Source: Bradyrhizobium sp. dw_78
Lineage (GTDB): Bacteria; Pseudomonadota; Alphaproteobacteria; Rhizobiales; Xanthobacteraceae
NCBI RefSeq assembly: GCF_018449525.1
Contig: NZ_JAAVUS010000003.1
Location: 496,001 to 560,000 of the forward strand
Length of the DNA: 64,000 nucleotides
Reading direction: 5' to 3'
The notes beneath the pieces were generated by a model that saw only the letters and a program-made list of their open reading frames with translations, ran no database searches and was not told the origin of the DNA. This document shows, piece after piece, positions 1 through 8,868 of this stretch (positions are counted from its first letter, which is position 1; every line of letters begins with the position of its first letter). Position numbers and translations under genes: made by a program.

Positions 1-2741
1 TTGGATTTCTAAACCAGAGCGGCGGCGTCTTGAACGCAAGTGCTCCGGTCATTATAGGCAACTCAGGCACCGGCACCTATAACATGAGCGGCGGCGCCGC
101 GAATTTCGGCGCCGGCCTGAAGATCGCTGTTCTCGCGGGATCGGTCGGCACGGTCAACCAGACCGGCGGTCTGCTGAGGATATCCGGTGGCAACCTCGTC
201 GTCGGCGGCGCCGGTGTCGGGACATATAATCTGAGCGGCGGCGTCCTGCAGGCCGGCGGCGTCAACGGCATCACCGGCACCGGCAACCTGAACCTTGGAG
301 GCGGCACGCTTCAGGTCGTCGGCTCCGCCTTGACCACAAACATTGCTACGGGCCTGACGGGCGCGAACTCCACCATCGACACCAACGGCTTTGGCGCAAC
401 GTGGAATGGGGGGCTGTCCGGCGCCGGGGGATTCGTAAAGGCCGGCGCGGGCATTCTGACTCTCGCTGGAACCGACACCTACGCCGGCGCGACCGCCATC
501 AACGCCGGCACGCTGCAGGCCGGTGCGGTGAACGCGTTCTCTCCGAACAGCGCCTTCACGATCGCGCCCGGCGCGACGCTTGACCTCAATAATTTCAACC
601 AGACGATCGGCTCGCTCGCCGGTGCGGGCGAGGTCGTGCTGGGCTCGGCTAATCTGACGACCGGCAACAACAACACCAGCACCACCTTCTCGGGCGACAT
701 CGTCGGCGCCGGCGGGCTGGCCAAGATCGGTTCGGGCATCCTCTCCCTGACCGGCGCGAACACCTATGCCGGCGGCACCATCGTCAACGGCGGCTTCATC
801 AACTTCAATTCGATCGGCAATTTCGGCTCAGGGCCGATCATCCTTGACGGCGGCGGGCTGCAATGGGCTTCGGGTAACACTGCCGACATCTCCCCGAAGC
901 TCGGCGCGTTTGGCTCAGGCGGCGCGACGTTCGACACCAATGGCAATGATGTCACGCTCGCCGCCGCCATGTCCGGCGTCGGGGGGCTGACTAAAGTCGG
1001 CGCCGGCACGCTGCTCCTGTCCGGCACCAACACCTATTCAGGCAGCACCACCATCAACGGTGGCACACTCGAAGTGGAGGGCGCGATCGGCGATACCAGC
1101 AGCGTGGCGGTGAACTCCGGCGGCACATTATCCGGTACCGGCATTATCGATCCGGCAATGACGACGATCGCCGGCGGCGGCACGCTGGCACCCGGGACCC
1201 CCGGCGGCTTCGGCACGCTGACGATCAACGGCACGCTCCTGTTTGAAGCCGGCAGTAACTTTGCGATCAATATCGGTCCGGGTGCAGGCAACAATTCCCA
1301 GTCGGCGGTGATCGGATCGGCCACGCTCGGCGGCAATGGCACCGTGGCGGTGACGCCGCTGCTCGGGCGCTATGATGGGGCAGTCTATCAGATCCTGACC
1401 ACGACGGCGGGATTGGGCGGGATATTCGCCGGGCTCGGCGTCAACGGGGAGTTTGTCGGCAACATCGCGCTCGACTATGCGCGCGATCCCGGCGATGTCG
1501 ATCTGGACGTTTCCGGCACCTCGCTGCTGGCGGCGCCCGCGGGGGCCAATCAGAATCAGCTGCATGTCATCAATGGCATCAACAACGGGATCCTCAATGG
1601 TCCCGCCAATTCGCCGCTGCCGGCGCAGTTCCAAAGCCTCGGCAATCTCCCGGGTCCTTCGCTGCTGAACGCGCTGACACAATTGGACGGCGAGGCCGGT
1701 ACCGGCGCCGAGCGGGCGGCGTTCCAGTTGACCAACGGGTTTCTGACGTTGATGCTCGATGCATCCGTCAATGGACGCTCCAACATTGGCGGCGGAGGCG
1801 GGCCGGCCATGGGCTTTGCGCCAGAGACCCAGACAAACCTGCCGCCCGATATGGCGCTTGCCTATGCCTCGATCCTCGGCAAGGCGCCGCCGAAACAAAG
1901 TTTCGAGCAGCGCTGGACGGCCTGGGGTTCGGCCTATGGCGGTGGCAATATCGCCAATGGCAATCCGACGACCGGTTCCAGCAATCTCAACACGAGCACC
2001 TACGGCTTTGTCGGCGGCGCAGATTATCACGTGTCGCCCAACGCCACCGTCGGCTTTGCACTCGCCGGCGCCGGCACCAATTGGAGCCTGGCCAATGCAC
2101 TCGGCACCGGCAGGAGCGACGCCTTCCAGGTCGGAGCCTACGGCATCGACCGGTTCGGTCCGGCCTATATTGCCGCCGCGCTCTCCTTCGCCAATCATTG
2201 GTTCACCACGAACCGCACCGCGTTCGGCGATCAGTTGACGGCGAAATTCGACGGCCAGAGCTACGGCGCGCGCCTTGAAGGCGGCTACCGCTATGCGGTG
2301 CTGCCGACGCTGGGCGTGACGCCGTATGGCGCTTTGCAGTTTCAGGATTTCCACACCGCGCCCTACAGCGAAAGCGATGCGACCGGGGGCGGCTTCGGGC
2401 TCGCCTACAATTCCCTCAATGCGACCGATGTGCGCAGTGAACTGGGCGCGCGTTTTGATTCTCCGATGCTGCTCGATGGCAAGCCGCTGCTCCTCTACGG
2501 CCGCCTCGCCTGGGCGCACGACTTTGTCAGCAATCCGTCCCTGAGCGCGGCGTTCGAAGCGCTGCCCGGCTCAAGCTTTACGGTCGATGGCGCGCCGATC
2601 CCACATGACTCGGCGCTCACCACCGTCGGCGCGCAGCTCTTCCTGTCTGCCAATTACTCGCTGCTCGCCAAGTTCGACGGCGAATTTGCTCCAGATTCGC
2701 AGACCTATGCCGGCTCAGGCACGCTGCGCTACACGTGGTAA
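1..2741 (+). CDS. Autotransporter, 3' part (5' end outside the window)
   Basis: The reading frame is open from the first bases of the window, so the gene starts upstream; a TTG at 30 is not the real start. The visible part is about 913 residues. The N-terminal two thirds is a Gly/Ala/Thr/Asn-rich passenger. It contains at least three autotransporter-associated beta-strand repeats of the form GAGTLLLSGTNTYSGSTTI-NGGTL (near 440-530, 720-800 and 990-1080 on the DNA). The last ~265 residues (from about 1900) look like the autotransporter beta-barrel and end in the outer-membrane signature LRYTW. The protein is expected to insert in the outer membrane (type V secretion) and display or release the passenger. 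The passenger's function cannot be read from sequence. Confidence 0.9.
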   Translation, partial: GFLNQSGGVLNASAPVIIGNSGTGTYNMSGGAANFGAGLKIAVLAGSVGTVNQTGGLLRISGGNLVVGGAGVGTYNLSGGVLQAGGVNGITGTGNLNLGGGTLQVVGSALTTNIATGLTGANSTIDTNGFGATWNGGLSGAGGFVKAGAGILTLAGTDTYAGATAINAGTLQAGAVNAFSPNSAFTIAPGATLDLNNFNQTIGSLAGAGEVVLGSANLTTGNNNTSTTFSGDIVGAGGLAKIGSGILSLTGANTYAGGTIVNGGFINFNSIGNFGSGPIILDGGGLQWASGNTADISPKLGAFGSGGATFDTNGNDVTLAAAMSGVGGLTKVGAGTLLLSGTNTYSGSTTINGGTLEVEGAIGDTSSVAVNSGGTLSGTGIIDPAMTTIAGGGTLAPGTPGGFGTLTINGTLLFEAGSNFAINIGPGAGNNSQSAVIGSATLGGNGTVAVTPLLGRYDGAVYQILTTTAGLGGIFAGLGVNGEFVGNIALDYARDPGDVDLDVSGTSLLAAPAGANQNQLHVINGINNGILNGPANSPLPAQFQSLGNLPGPSLLNALTQLDGEAGTGAERAAFQLTNGFLTLMLDASVNGRSNIGGGGGPAMGFAPETQTNLPPDMALAYASILGKAPPKQSFEQRWTAWGSAYGGGNIANGNPTTGSSNLNTSTYGFVGGADYHVSPNATVGFALAGAGTNWSLANALGTGRSDAFQVGAYGIDRFGPAYIAAALSFANHWFTTNRTAFGDQLTAKFDGQSYGARLEGGYRYAVLPTLGVTPYGALQFQDFHTAPYSESDATGGGFGLAYNSLNATDVRSELGARFDSPMLLDGKPLLLYGRLAWAHDFVSNPSLSAAFEALPGSSFTVDGAPIPHDSALTTVGAQLFLSANYSLLAKFDGEFAPDSQTYAGSGTLRYTW

Positions 2742-2953
2742 GCGCTGTGCCGTCCCTTCAAAAAAGAGCGAATATCTTGGACGGCCTCTGCGGAGTGGGA
2801 CGCTGGTTCGCGTGGAGAGCATGCGTTGAAAACAAGGTACTGGCGCCCGCTCGGATTTAATCAGGGAACGGAGGTCCGTTGGCGGCCGCGAAACCCTGCA
2901 TCCCGTCATGCCCGGGACCGCCGCCAAGGACTGGGGCAAGTAATTCGGGCGGC

Positions 2954-3730
2954 TTACGTTGTAAGAGATGCCAGGGGAACGTTGAGCGCGTAGACAAAAC
3001 CGCTGGGCTCGTAGGTCAGCTTGACCTCGCCTTTCAACTGCCTGCCGAGTGTTTCGATCAGGCGGGTGCCGAAACTTTGCCTGGTCGGGGCCTGCACCAC
3101 GGGGCCGCCGTGTTCTTTCCAGAAGAAATGCAGCCGTAATGCCGGTTCATCCAAACTCCAGGCAATCTCGACGCGGCCGGCGGGCACCGACAAGGCGCCA
3201 AACTTCGTGGTGTTGGTGCAGAGCTCATTGAGAGTCATCGCGATTGCAATGACCGCCCCCGAGGTGATCTGAATATCCGGCCCTTTGATCGAGAATTTCG
3301 AAACGGCCGGATTGTCAAAAGCCTCGGTTGCGCCCTGGACGATTTTCCGCAGGCTTGCGCTGGTCCATTGTGCCCTCAGAAGAAAATCATGAGCCCGGCC
3401 AAGCGCCAACAACCGGCCTTCGATCGCGTGCTGGGCATGCTCGATGCCGGGAGCCTGGCGGAGGCTTTGGGAGACAATCGCGCTCACCGTCGCAAGCGTA
3501 TTCTTGATGCGGTGGTGGAGTTCTTCCACGATCAGCTTTTGCAGCTTGTCGGATGATTCGCGCTCCTTGGCCTCGATGCCGGCGTGGGCAAGAAGAACAT
3601 GGGCGTTGACCTCGGCCTGGGTCAGCAGCAGCCGGAGACTGGCATTTTCTGCCTCCAGAATTTCCTTGGAACGCGTCGGATCTGCATCCATCAAATCGGA
3701 GGCCGGTCGGTTATGGTCAGTTTTGGGCAT
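2954..3730 (-). CDS. Sensor histidine kinase, HWE/HisKA_2 family
   Basis: 258 residues. Residues ~20-65 form a short probable coiled coil. The phospho-acceptor box LHHRIKN follows (His72/73), then an ATPase domain with an N-box (LNELCTNTTKFGAL) and the W-x-E of HWE kinases (FWKEHGGP). The C-terminal FGTRLIETLGRQLKGEV is typical of the family's G-box region. There is no transmembrane segment and no PAS or GAF sensor domain, so input probably comes from a partner protein. It lies 78 bp downstream of a single-domain response regulator on the same strand, its likely partner. No clear Shine-Dalgarno precedes the ATG. Confidence 0.85.
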   Translation of the reverse strand: MPKTDHNRPASDLMDADPTRSKEILEAENASLRLLLTQAEVNAHVLLAHAGIEAKERESSDKLQKLIVEELHHRIKNTLATVSAIVSQSLRQAPGIEHAQHAIEGRLLALGRAHDFLLRAQWTSASLRKIVQGATEAFDNPAVSKFSIKGPDIQITSGAVIAIAMTLNELCTNTTKFGALSVPAGRVEIAWSLDEPALRLHFFWKEHGGPVVQAPTRQSFGTRLIETLGRQLKGEVKLTYEPSGFVYALNVPLASLTT

Positions 3731-3808
3731 ATTTGGAGAATATCACCGTCGATCCGGTTTCGCCCATATCTTTAGCGGATCCAGACCCGGATGGGACCGG
3801 CCGCGACG

Positions 3809-4195
3809 TCAGGCCGGGCCCATCATATTCTGCATTTCGGCAGCCATTTTGCCTGATTCCAGCGGTTTGGCGAAAAATCGGCTGCCGGTCGGCATATCGT
3901 TCCCCGACAACTTCAGTTGTCCGGACACAAGGATGATTTTGATCGCCGGCCAATGCTTGGAAACTTCGTGCGCCAGCTGAAGCCCGTCCATGCTGCCAGG
4001 CATCTGGACGTCGGTGAACAGCAACGCGATATCGGCCCTGGACTTGAGCACAGCAAAAGCCTCGTCGGCATCGACGGTTTCTATCGAAGAATAGCCGGCA
4101 TCTTCGACCATATTGACCGCTTGCATGCGCAGCAGCATCTCATCTTCAACAACGAGCACAATTTGCGGCGTTGCAGAGGGACGCAGAGCCATCAT
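3809..4195 (-). CDS. Single-domain response regulator (CheY-like receiver)
   Basis: 128 residues consisting of one receiver domain. The acidic pocket is VEDE near residues 16-19, the phospho-acceptor Asp lies in LLFTDVQMPG, and the conserved Lys is in FFAKP. There is no output domain, so it should act by protein contact or as a phosphate relay or sink. It is the first gene of a probable two-gene unit with the HWE kinase downstream. Two tandem ATGs are present; the first has a GAGG about 8 bases upstream. The target is unknown. Confidence 0.88.
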   Translation of the reverse strand: MMALRPSATPQIVLVVEDEMLLRMQAVNMVEDAGYSSIETVDADEAFAVLKSRADIALLFTDVQMPGSMDGLQLAHEVSKHWPAIKIILVSGQLKLSGNDMPTGSRFFAKPLESGKMAAEMQNMMGPA

Positions 4196-4510
4196 GAACG
4201 AACCTCGTTAGGCAACATACCAAATATCCCTTCTATTTGGCGGTGCGCCGTCACGGTCCCCGGCTCCCAGGACAGAGCATGATTGCTCCCTGGCTTCGCA
4301 ATCCAACACAGGCATTTCATCCGGCATCGACTGGGATCATGCTCTCATCACTCCAGTTTGAGCATGATCTCCGGGCCAATGTGTTCCGCATTTGTCGCGC
4401 GGGAAAACCGGTTTTCATTTCGCGCAAACCGGGCCTTCCGGGTCCGGATCATGCCCAGATGATCGTTCGCAGTGAGAACTCCCAAACGCGCAACGCGCGG
4501 CAGCGCCGCC
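4196..4510. repeat. Intergenic stretch with GAGCATGATC...GGATCATGCTC palindromic repeats
   Basis: No gene seen. The stretch holds two copies of a dispersed inverted repeat whose ends read GAGCATGAT and ATCATGCTC or a close variant (about 4276-4341 and 4363-4457). Related copies lie near 13951-14001 and 26824-26900. They look like REP/MITE-like elements of the Bradyrhizobium group rather than regulatory sites of one gene. Confidence 0.6.
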
Positions 4511-4648
4511 CTATCTGGTCGCGATCGGAAGCTTGGCCTCTTCTTCGGTGAGCAGCTTCAAGAGCAGTTGCCGGTGGGTTTCGTTCTTGGCCAGAGCCAA
4601 TTGCCTTCTGTAAATGATCAGGTTTTCGCAGCGCATAAATTCTTCCAT
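4511..4648 (-). CDS. Small hypothetical protein (45 aa)
   Basis: A short reading frame of 45 residues, beginning MEEFMRCENLIIYRRQLALA and ending LPIATR. The support is a strong Shine-Dalgarno, GAAGGAGGGCACG directly before ATG. The product is charged, helical and Leu/Lys/Glu-rich, with no signal or membrane segment. I recall similar short proteins in Bradyrhizobium genomes but cannot verify that here. It lies among other small minus-strand genes (4791-5000, 5156-5383). Function unknown. Confidence 0.6.
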   Translation of the reverse strand: MEEFMRCENLIIYRRQLALAKNETHRQLLLKLLTEEEAKLPIATR

Positions 4649-4702
4649 CGTGCCCTCCTTCAAGGGATTTGTCTGTTCTGGGTTTGCAGCAAGGAAAGTT
4701 CT

Positions 4703-4796
4703 GTAGCGTTTTCGAGCGAAGTGGATTGAAGAAAACGCGTCAAAACAAAGGTGAGAATCCGGTTCTGATTCAATCAGAACCGATATGGTTCTAGGT
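4703..4796. repeat. Family-A palindromic repeat (GCGTTTTCGAG ... AAAACGCGTCAAAACAA)
   Basis: The element starts GCGTTTTCGAGCGAAGTGGA, runs through GAAAACGCGTCAAAACAAA and ends in the hairpin GGTTCTGATT-c-AATCAGAACC. Related copies occur near 9467-9560, 17935-18068, 21662-21785, 48226-48330, 59270-59372 and 59592-59680. Most sit just after stop codons. This copy overlaps the stop codon of the neighbouring 69-aa gene. Confidence 0.75.
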
Positions 4797-5000
4797 TGGC
4801 CGAGCTCGCAATTCGCCGCGGAGCCAGCCCCCTATCTCGGCCAAATTCAGCGGATCAGGAAGTCCCACCTCGCGCTGATAGACCGGACCGGGAGCAGGGC
4901 ATTCGAACATTCGGCCCTCAACGCCGAAAAGATCGCTGGTGATATGCGCCGGGGCGGTTCCTGTCTGGCCCTTAGGGGAGGGCAATTGCTGGTTGGTCAT
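4791..5000 (-). CDS. Small hypothetical protein (69 aa)
   Basis: 69 residues starting MTNQQLPSPKGQTGTAPAHI and ending LRARPT. An AAGG lies about 9 bases before the ATG. The protein is Pro/Gly-rich and soluble, with no recognised domain. Its stop codon falls inside a family-A palindromic repeat, so the last residues may have been recruited from the repeat. It is moderately supported: codon use looks coding, but the frame is short. Confidence 0.5.
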   Translation of the reverse strand: MTNQQLPSPKGQTGTAPAHITSDLFGVEGRMFECPAPGPVYQREVGLPDPLNLAEIGGWLRGELRARPT

Positions 5001-5155
5001 GGTGTTTCGCCTTGATCAGGCGGGAGCGCAACACTCTCAGTCACCGATAGATGCCGAAGGCGGGACGGTGATGTTAGAACTATGCGCCACTCATGATCGG
5101 AAAGCGACATAATTCCTCATGGGAATATGGGCCGCTGCGCCTTTAAGGAAGAAAT

Positions 5156-5383
5156 CTACCCTAATGGGGAGCGTATCTTGGTCGCAGCATCGTAAATCAT
5201 GACCTGCAACATCGGAAACCTTTGAAACAGGTCGGCCCCGGCTTCTTGGGCGGCCTTTTCATCATGGTAGTGAGCCTTGAAATGACCATCAACGACCAGC
5301 GAGAAGCCCTCGGCAGGCGCGACATCCGCCCTTTGAATGTTTCTCGGCTGAGTTTCTTCGGCTAGTGAAATTGTTTTCTTCAT
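5156..5383 (-). CDS. Small hypothetical protein (75 aa)
   Basis: 75 residues starting MKKTISLAEETQPRNIQRAD and ending ATKIRSPLG. A GAGGCG lies 5-10 bases upstream of the ATG. The middle contains FSLVVDGHFKAHYHDEKAA followed by EAGADLFQRFP, a layout resembling small helix-strand proteins of unknown function in rhizobia. No signal peptide or membrane segment. It is likely a real gene because of its ribosome-binding site and balanced amino-acid composition. Function unknown. Confidence 0.6.
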   Translation of the reverse strand: MKKTISLAEETQPRNIQRADVAPAEGFSLVVDGHFKAHYHDEKAAQEAGADLFQRFPMLQVMIYDAATKIRSPLG

Positions 5384-6030
5384 GTGGCGCCTCGCATTGC
5401 TGTGTTCCTAAAAAGGCGGCCCGGCGTCCGGGGCAAACGAGCCTGCGGTTCATCGGATGCCTTGATGGGATGTTTTAATTCGGTGTCGTGATCGGATGTC
5501 TCGGGAATCCGCGGCATTCGCTAGCCGGCACCAAGTCGGTCCCGCGACATTGGTTCCCGCGAGAGTGTCACGTCGGCTGACGAAAAGGGGATACAATCAT
5601 GAGCTTATCACGTTAACGTCATCACATCCGTTGTTTGCCGGATTTTCATGAAGCGGCCTGTCCGAGACGCATCGCTTAGCGCCGCTCATCGAGGATGAGG
5701 TTCCGGTATCGGCTGTACGAAAATTGAATTGGGAAACCATTCCACCGGCGTCGTCCCGGACAAGTGAGCATAGCGAATGCGATCCGGGACCGATAACCAC
5801 GGATGCTCGTGTTGTGGAAAGCCAGCGCAGCAGTTCTTCCTGCCGCGGGTACCGGTAGTTATGGGCCCCCGCGTGCGCGGGAGCGACATTCGAAAGATTG
5901 CACCCACACGCCCCATTGGCCCGCAAGGCGTCGCTTCCGGCCCGGTGATGGCGCGCCCGAAACCCCTTTTTCTGCGCGTCATTGCGGCATTTCCCATTGT
6001 CCCGAAAACGCTCTATGGTGCCGCCCGGCT
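5384..6030. other. Long intergenic region upstream of thrC with decayed repeats
   Basis: No protein gene is credible here; reverse frames that cross it are shadows of thrC and its leader. Around 5750-5810 there is a GTCCCGGACAAG...CGATCCGGGAC inverted repeat of the family that elsewhere reads CGTCATTCCGGGGC. Around 5862-5890 a second short palindrome (CCCCGCGTGCGCGGG) is visible. The thrC promoter follows at 6031. Confidence 0.5.
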
Positions 6031-6059
6031 TTGTCATCGGAAAATGACAATTGTATATT
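6031..6059 (+). promoter_or_regulatory. Probable sigma-70 type promoter of thrC with overlapping palindrome
   Basis: TTGTCA (6031-6036), a 17-base spacer and TATATT (6054-6059) match the housekeeping promoter at 5/6 positions in each box. A perfect inverted repeat TTGTCAT-cggaaa-ATGACAA (6031-6050) overlaps the -35 box and spacer and could be an operator. The predicted transcription start is near 6066, leaving a ~38-base leader that contains the GGAGGG ribosome-binding site at 6094-6099. Confidence 0.55.
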
Positions 6060-6103
6060 AATATCAAAGGCTTATGAGAATAAAAAAGCCTTTGGAGGGC
6101 GGT

Positions 6104-7522
6104 TTGACGCAGTACATTTCGACCCGGGGCGAAGCCCCGGCCCTGGGCTTCTGTGACGTGATGCTGACCGGGCTTGCCCGCGACGGCGGCCTCTACGTGC
6201 CGGAAACGTGGCCGCAGCTTGCACCGCAGACCATCGCCGGATTCTTCGGCCGGCCCTATTGGGAAGTCGCGGTCGATGTTCTCAGGCCGTTTGCCGGCGG
6301 TGAAATCTCCGACGCCGATCTCGGCCGCATGGCCAATGAGGCTTACGCCACGTTCCGTCATCCCGCGGTGGTGCCGCTCGACCAGAGCGGTCCCAATCAA
6401 TTCGTGCTGGAGCTGTTTCACGGTCCGACCCTTGCGTTCAAGGACGTGGCGATGCAGCTGATCTCGCGGCTGATGGATCATGTGCTGGCCCAGCGGGCGC
6501 AACGTACGACCATCGTCGTTGCGACCTCGGGCGATACTGGCGGCGCCGCGGTCGAAGCCTTCGCTGGCCTCGACAATGTCGATCTGATCGTGCTGTTTCC
6601 GCATGGCCGGATCTCCGACGTGCAGCGGCGGATGATGACAACGACCGGCGCCGGCAACGTCCATGCGCTGGCGGTCGAGGGGACCTTCGACGATTGCCAG
6701 GCGATCGTGAAGGGATTGTTCAATCATCACGCGTTTCGCGACGCGGTTGCGCTGTCGGGCGTGAACTCGATCAACTGGGCGCGGATCGTCGCCCAGGTGG
6801 TCTATTATTTCACCGCGGCGGTCGCGCTCGGCGCGCCGGCGCGGACGGTGGACTTCACCGTGCCGACCGGGAATTTCGGCGATATCTTCGCCGGTCTTGT
6901 CGCCAAGCGCATGGGTCTGCCGGTGCGCTGGCTGCGGATCGCCTCCAACGTCAACGATATTCTGCCGCGCACGCTCAAGACCGGTATCTACGAGGTGCGC
7001 GAGGTTCACGCCTCGGCCTCGCCGTCGATGGATATTCAGGTTTCCTCGAATTTCGAACGGCTGTTGTTCGAGGCCAGCGGCCGCGATGCGGGCATCGTCC
7101 GCGCGCTGATGGCGTCGCTGCAGCAATCCGGGCGGTTCGTGTTGCCCGACGCGATGCTGGCGGCGATCCGCGCCGAATTCGACGCCGGCCGAGCCGATGA
7201 GACCGAAACCGGCGCCGCGATCCGTGCTGCGTGGCGCGAGGCCGGCGATCTGGTCGATCCCCATACCGCGGTGGCGCTGGCGGTGGCGGACCGCGACACT
7301 GCGGATTCCATGGTCCCCAATATCGTGCTGTCGACCGCGCATGCCGCGAAATTTCCCGACGCGGTGGAGGCCGCCTGCGGCGTGCGTCCGCAATTGCCGG
7401 CCTGGCTCGAAGGCCTGATGACGAAGCCCGAGCAGATCAAGGTCATGAAGAACGATCAGGTTGAAGTGGAGCGGTTCGTGCGGTCGGTCAGCCGTGCCGC
7501 GAAGCAAGGAGTTGCCGGATGA
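6104..7522 (+). CDS. thrC: Threonine synthase
   Basis: PLP enzyme that converts O-phospho-homoserine to threonine. From the TTG at 6104 it has 472 residues, the usual size for the longer bacterial threonine synthases. Family hallmarks are the N-terminal YISTRGEAPALGF, LARDGGLYVPE, the PLP-lysine motif GPTLAFKDVAMQ (Lys113), TSGDTGGAA and PTGNFGDIFAG. An in-frame ATG at 6074 would lengthen the protein by ten residues, but it lies only a few bases from the predicted transcript start. GGAGGG (6094-6099) is placed for the TTG. Its stop overlaps the start of the M16 peptidase gene (ATGA), so the two are probably cotranslated. Confidence 0.95.
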   Translation: MTQYISTRGEAPALGFCDVMLTGLARDGGLYVPETWPQLAPQTIAGFFGRPYWEVAVDVLRPFAGGEISDADLGRMANEAYATFRHPAVVPLDQSGPNQFVLELFHGPTLAFKDVAMQLISRLMDHVLAQRAQRTTIVVATSGDTGGAAVEAFAGLDNVDLIVLFPHGRISDVQRRMMTTTGAGNVHALAVEGTFDDCQAIVKGLFNHHAFRDAVALSGVNSINWARIVAQVVYYFTAAVALGAPARTVDFTVPTGNFGDIFAGLVAKRMGLPVRWLRIASNVNDILPRTLKTGIYEVREVHASASPSMDIQVSSNFERLLFEASGRDAGIVRALMASLQQSGRFVLPDAMLAAIRAEFDAGRADETETGAAIRAAWREAGDLVDPHTAVALAVADRDTADSMVPNIVLSTAHAAKFPDAVEAACGVRPQLPAWLEGLMTKPEQIKVMKNDQVEVERFVRSVSRAAKQGVAG

Positions 7523-8808
7523 GCGTCGATGTCACCAAGCTTCCCTCCGGCCTCACGGTCATTACCGACACCATGCCGCATCTCGAGACCGCGGCGCTCG
7601 GGGTGTGGGCCGGCGTCGGCGGCCGCGACGAAAAGCCGGACGAACACGGTATCTCGCATCTGCTTGAGCACATGGCGTTCAAGGGCACTGCGCGGCGCAG
7701 TTCGCGCGAAATCGTCGAGGAGATCGAGGCGGTCGGCGGCGATCTCAATGCCGGTACCTCGACCGAGACCACGGCCTATTACGCGCGGGTGATGAAGGCG
7801 GATGTGCCGCTGGCGCTCGACGTGTTGTCCGACATTCTCACCAATCCCTCTTTCGTGCCGGACGAACTGGAGCGGGAGAAGAGTGTCATCGTGCAGGAGA
7901 TCGGCGCCGCGCAGGATACCCCCGACGACGTGGTGTTCGAACATCTCAACGAACTCTGCTATCCGGACCAGCCGATGGGCCGCTCGCTGCTCGGAACGGC
8001 AAAGACCCTGAAGGGCTTCGACCGCGATACGCTGCGCGGCTACCTTTCGACGCATTATCGCGGCCCCGACATGGTGGTGGCGGCGGCCGGCGCTGTCGAC
8101 CACAAGCGGGTGGTTGAGGAAGCGGCCGAGCGGTTTGCCAGTTTCGATGCGACGCCCGCCCCGAAGCCGCAACCGGCGATGTTCGGCAAGGGCGGTTCGC
8201 GCGTGGTGCATCGTGAACTCGAGCAGGCGCATCTGACGCTGGCGCTCGAGGGCGTGCCGCAAACCGACCTGTCGCTGTTTTCGTTGCAGGTCTTCACCAA
8301 CACGCTCGGCGGCGGAATGTCGTCGCGGCTGTTCCAGGAGGTGCGCGAGAAACGCGGGCTGTGCTACTCGATCTATACTTTCCACGCACCCTATGCCGAT
8401 ACCGGCTTTTTCGGGCTTTATACCGGCACCGATCCCGCGGACGCGCCGGAGATGATGGAAGTGATCGTCGACGTCATCAACGAATCCGTCGAGACCTTGA
8501 GCGAGGCGGAAATCGCGCGCGCCAAGGCGCAGATGAAAGCCGGGCTGTTGATGGCGCTGGAAAGCTGCAGCTCGCGCGCCGAGCAGCTGGCGCGCCACAT
8601 CCTGGCCTATGGGCGTCCGCTGACGGTGGAAGAACTGGTCGCCCGGATCGATGCCGTAAGCGTGGAATCGACGCGGAATGCCGCGCGCGGCCTGTTGTCG
8701 CGCAGCCGTCCGGCGGTTGTCGCGCTTGGCAGCGGCAGGGGTCTGGACACGGCGGTGTCTTTCGCGGAAGGATTGACCAGATCGAAGGCCAAAGCCCGCC
8801 TTCACTAA
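7519..8808 (+). CDS. M16 family zinc peptidase (mitochondrial processing peptidase-like)
   Basis: 429 residues. The inverted zinc motif HLLEH is at residues 47-51 (GISHLLEHMAFKGT), with the third-ligand region around ELEREKSVIVQEI about 75 residues later. The C-terminal half contains the conserved substrate-binding segment SRLFQEVREKRGLCYSIY. The length fits single-subunit bacterial homologues of the mitochondrial processing peptidase beta subunit. There is no signal peptide, so it is probably cytoplasmic. It overlaps thrC by four bases. I recall the thrC-M16-GNAT order as common in rhizobia, but a functional tie to threonine synthesis is not known. Confidence 0.93.
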   Translation: MSVDVTKLPSGLTVITDTMPHLETAALGVWAGVGGRDEKPDEHGISHLLEHMAFKGTARRSSREIVEEIEAVGGDLNAGTSTETTAYYARVMKADVPLALDVLSDILTNPSFVPDELEREKSVIVQEIGAAQDTPDDVVFEHLNELCYPDQPMGRSLLGTAKTLKGFDRDTLRGYLSTHYRGPDMVVAAAGAVDHKRVVEEAAERFASFDATPAPKPQPAMFGKGGSRVVHRELEQAHLTLALEGVPQTDLSLFSLQVFTNTLGGGMSSRLFQEVREKRGLCYSIYTFHAPYADTGFFGLYTGTDPADAPEMMEVIVDVINESVETLSEAEIARAKAQMKAGLLMALESCSSRAEQLARHILAYGRPLTVEELVARIDAVSVESTRNAARGLLSRSRPAVVALGSGRGLDTAVSFAEGLTRSKAKARLH

Positions 8809-8868
8809 CAGGCGCGCCTGCACGGCGGGCTGTTGCGCGGTGGCCGGTCTGACATCGGGAGGCATGTC

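Noticed and set aside
1128-2519. 463-aa reverse-strand frame inside the autotransporter gene
   Set aside because: Arg/Gly/Ala-rich shadow of a high-GC coding region; no ribosome-binding site or recognisable motif.
5597-8865. Reverse-strand frames of 636 and 469 aa across thrC and the M16 gene
   Set aside because: They are antisense to clearly functional genes, have biased His/Arg/Gly composition and match no family.
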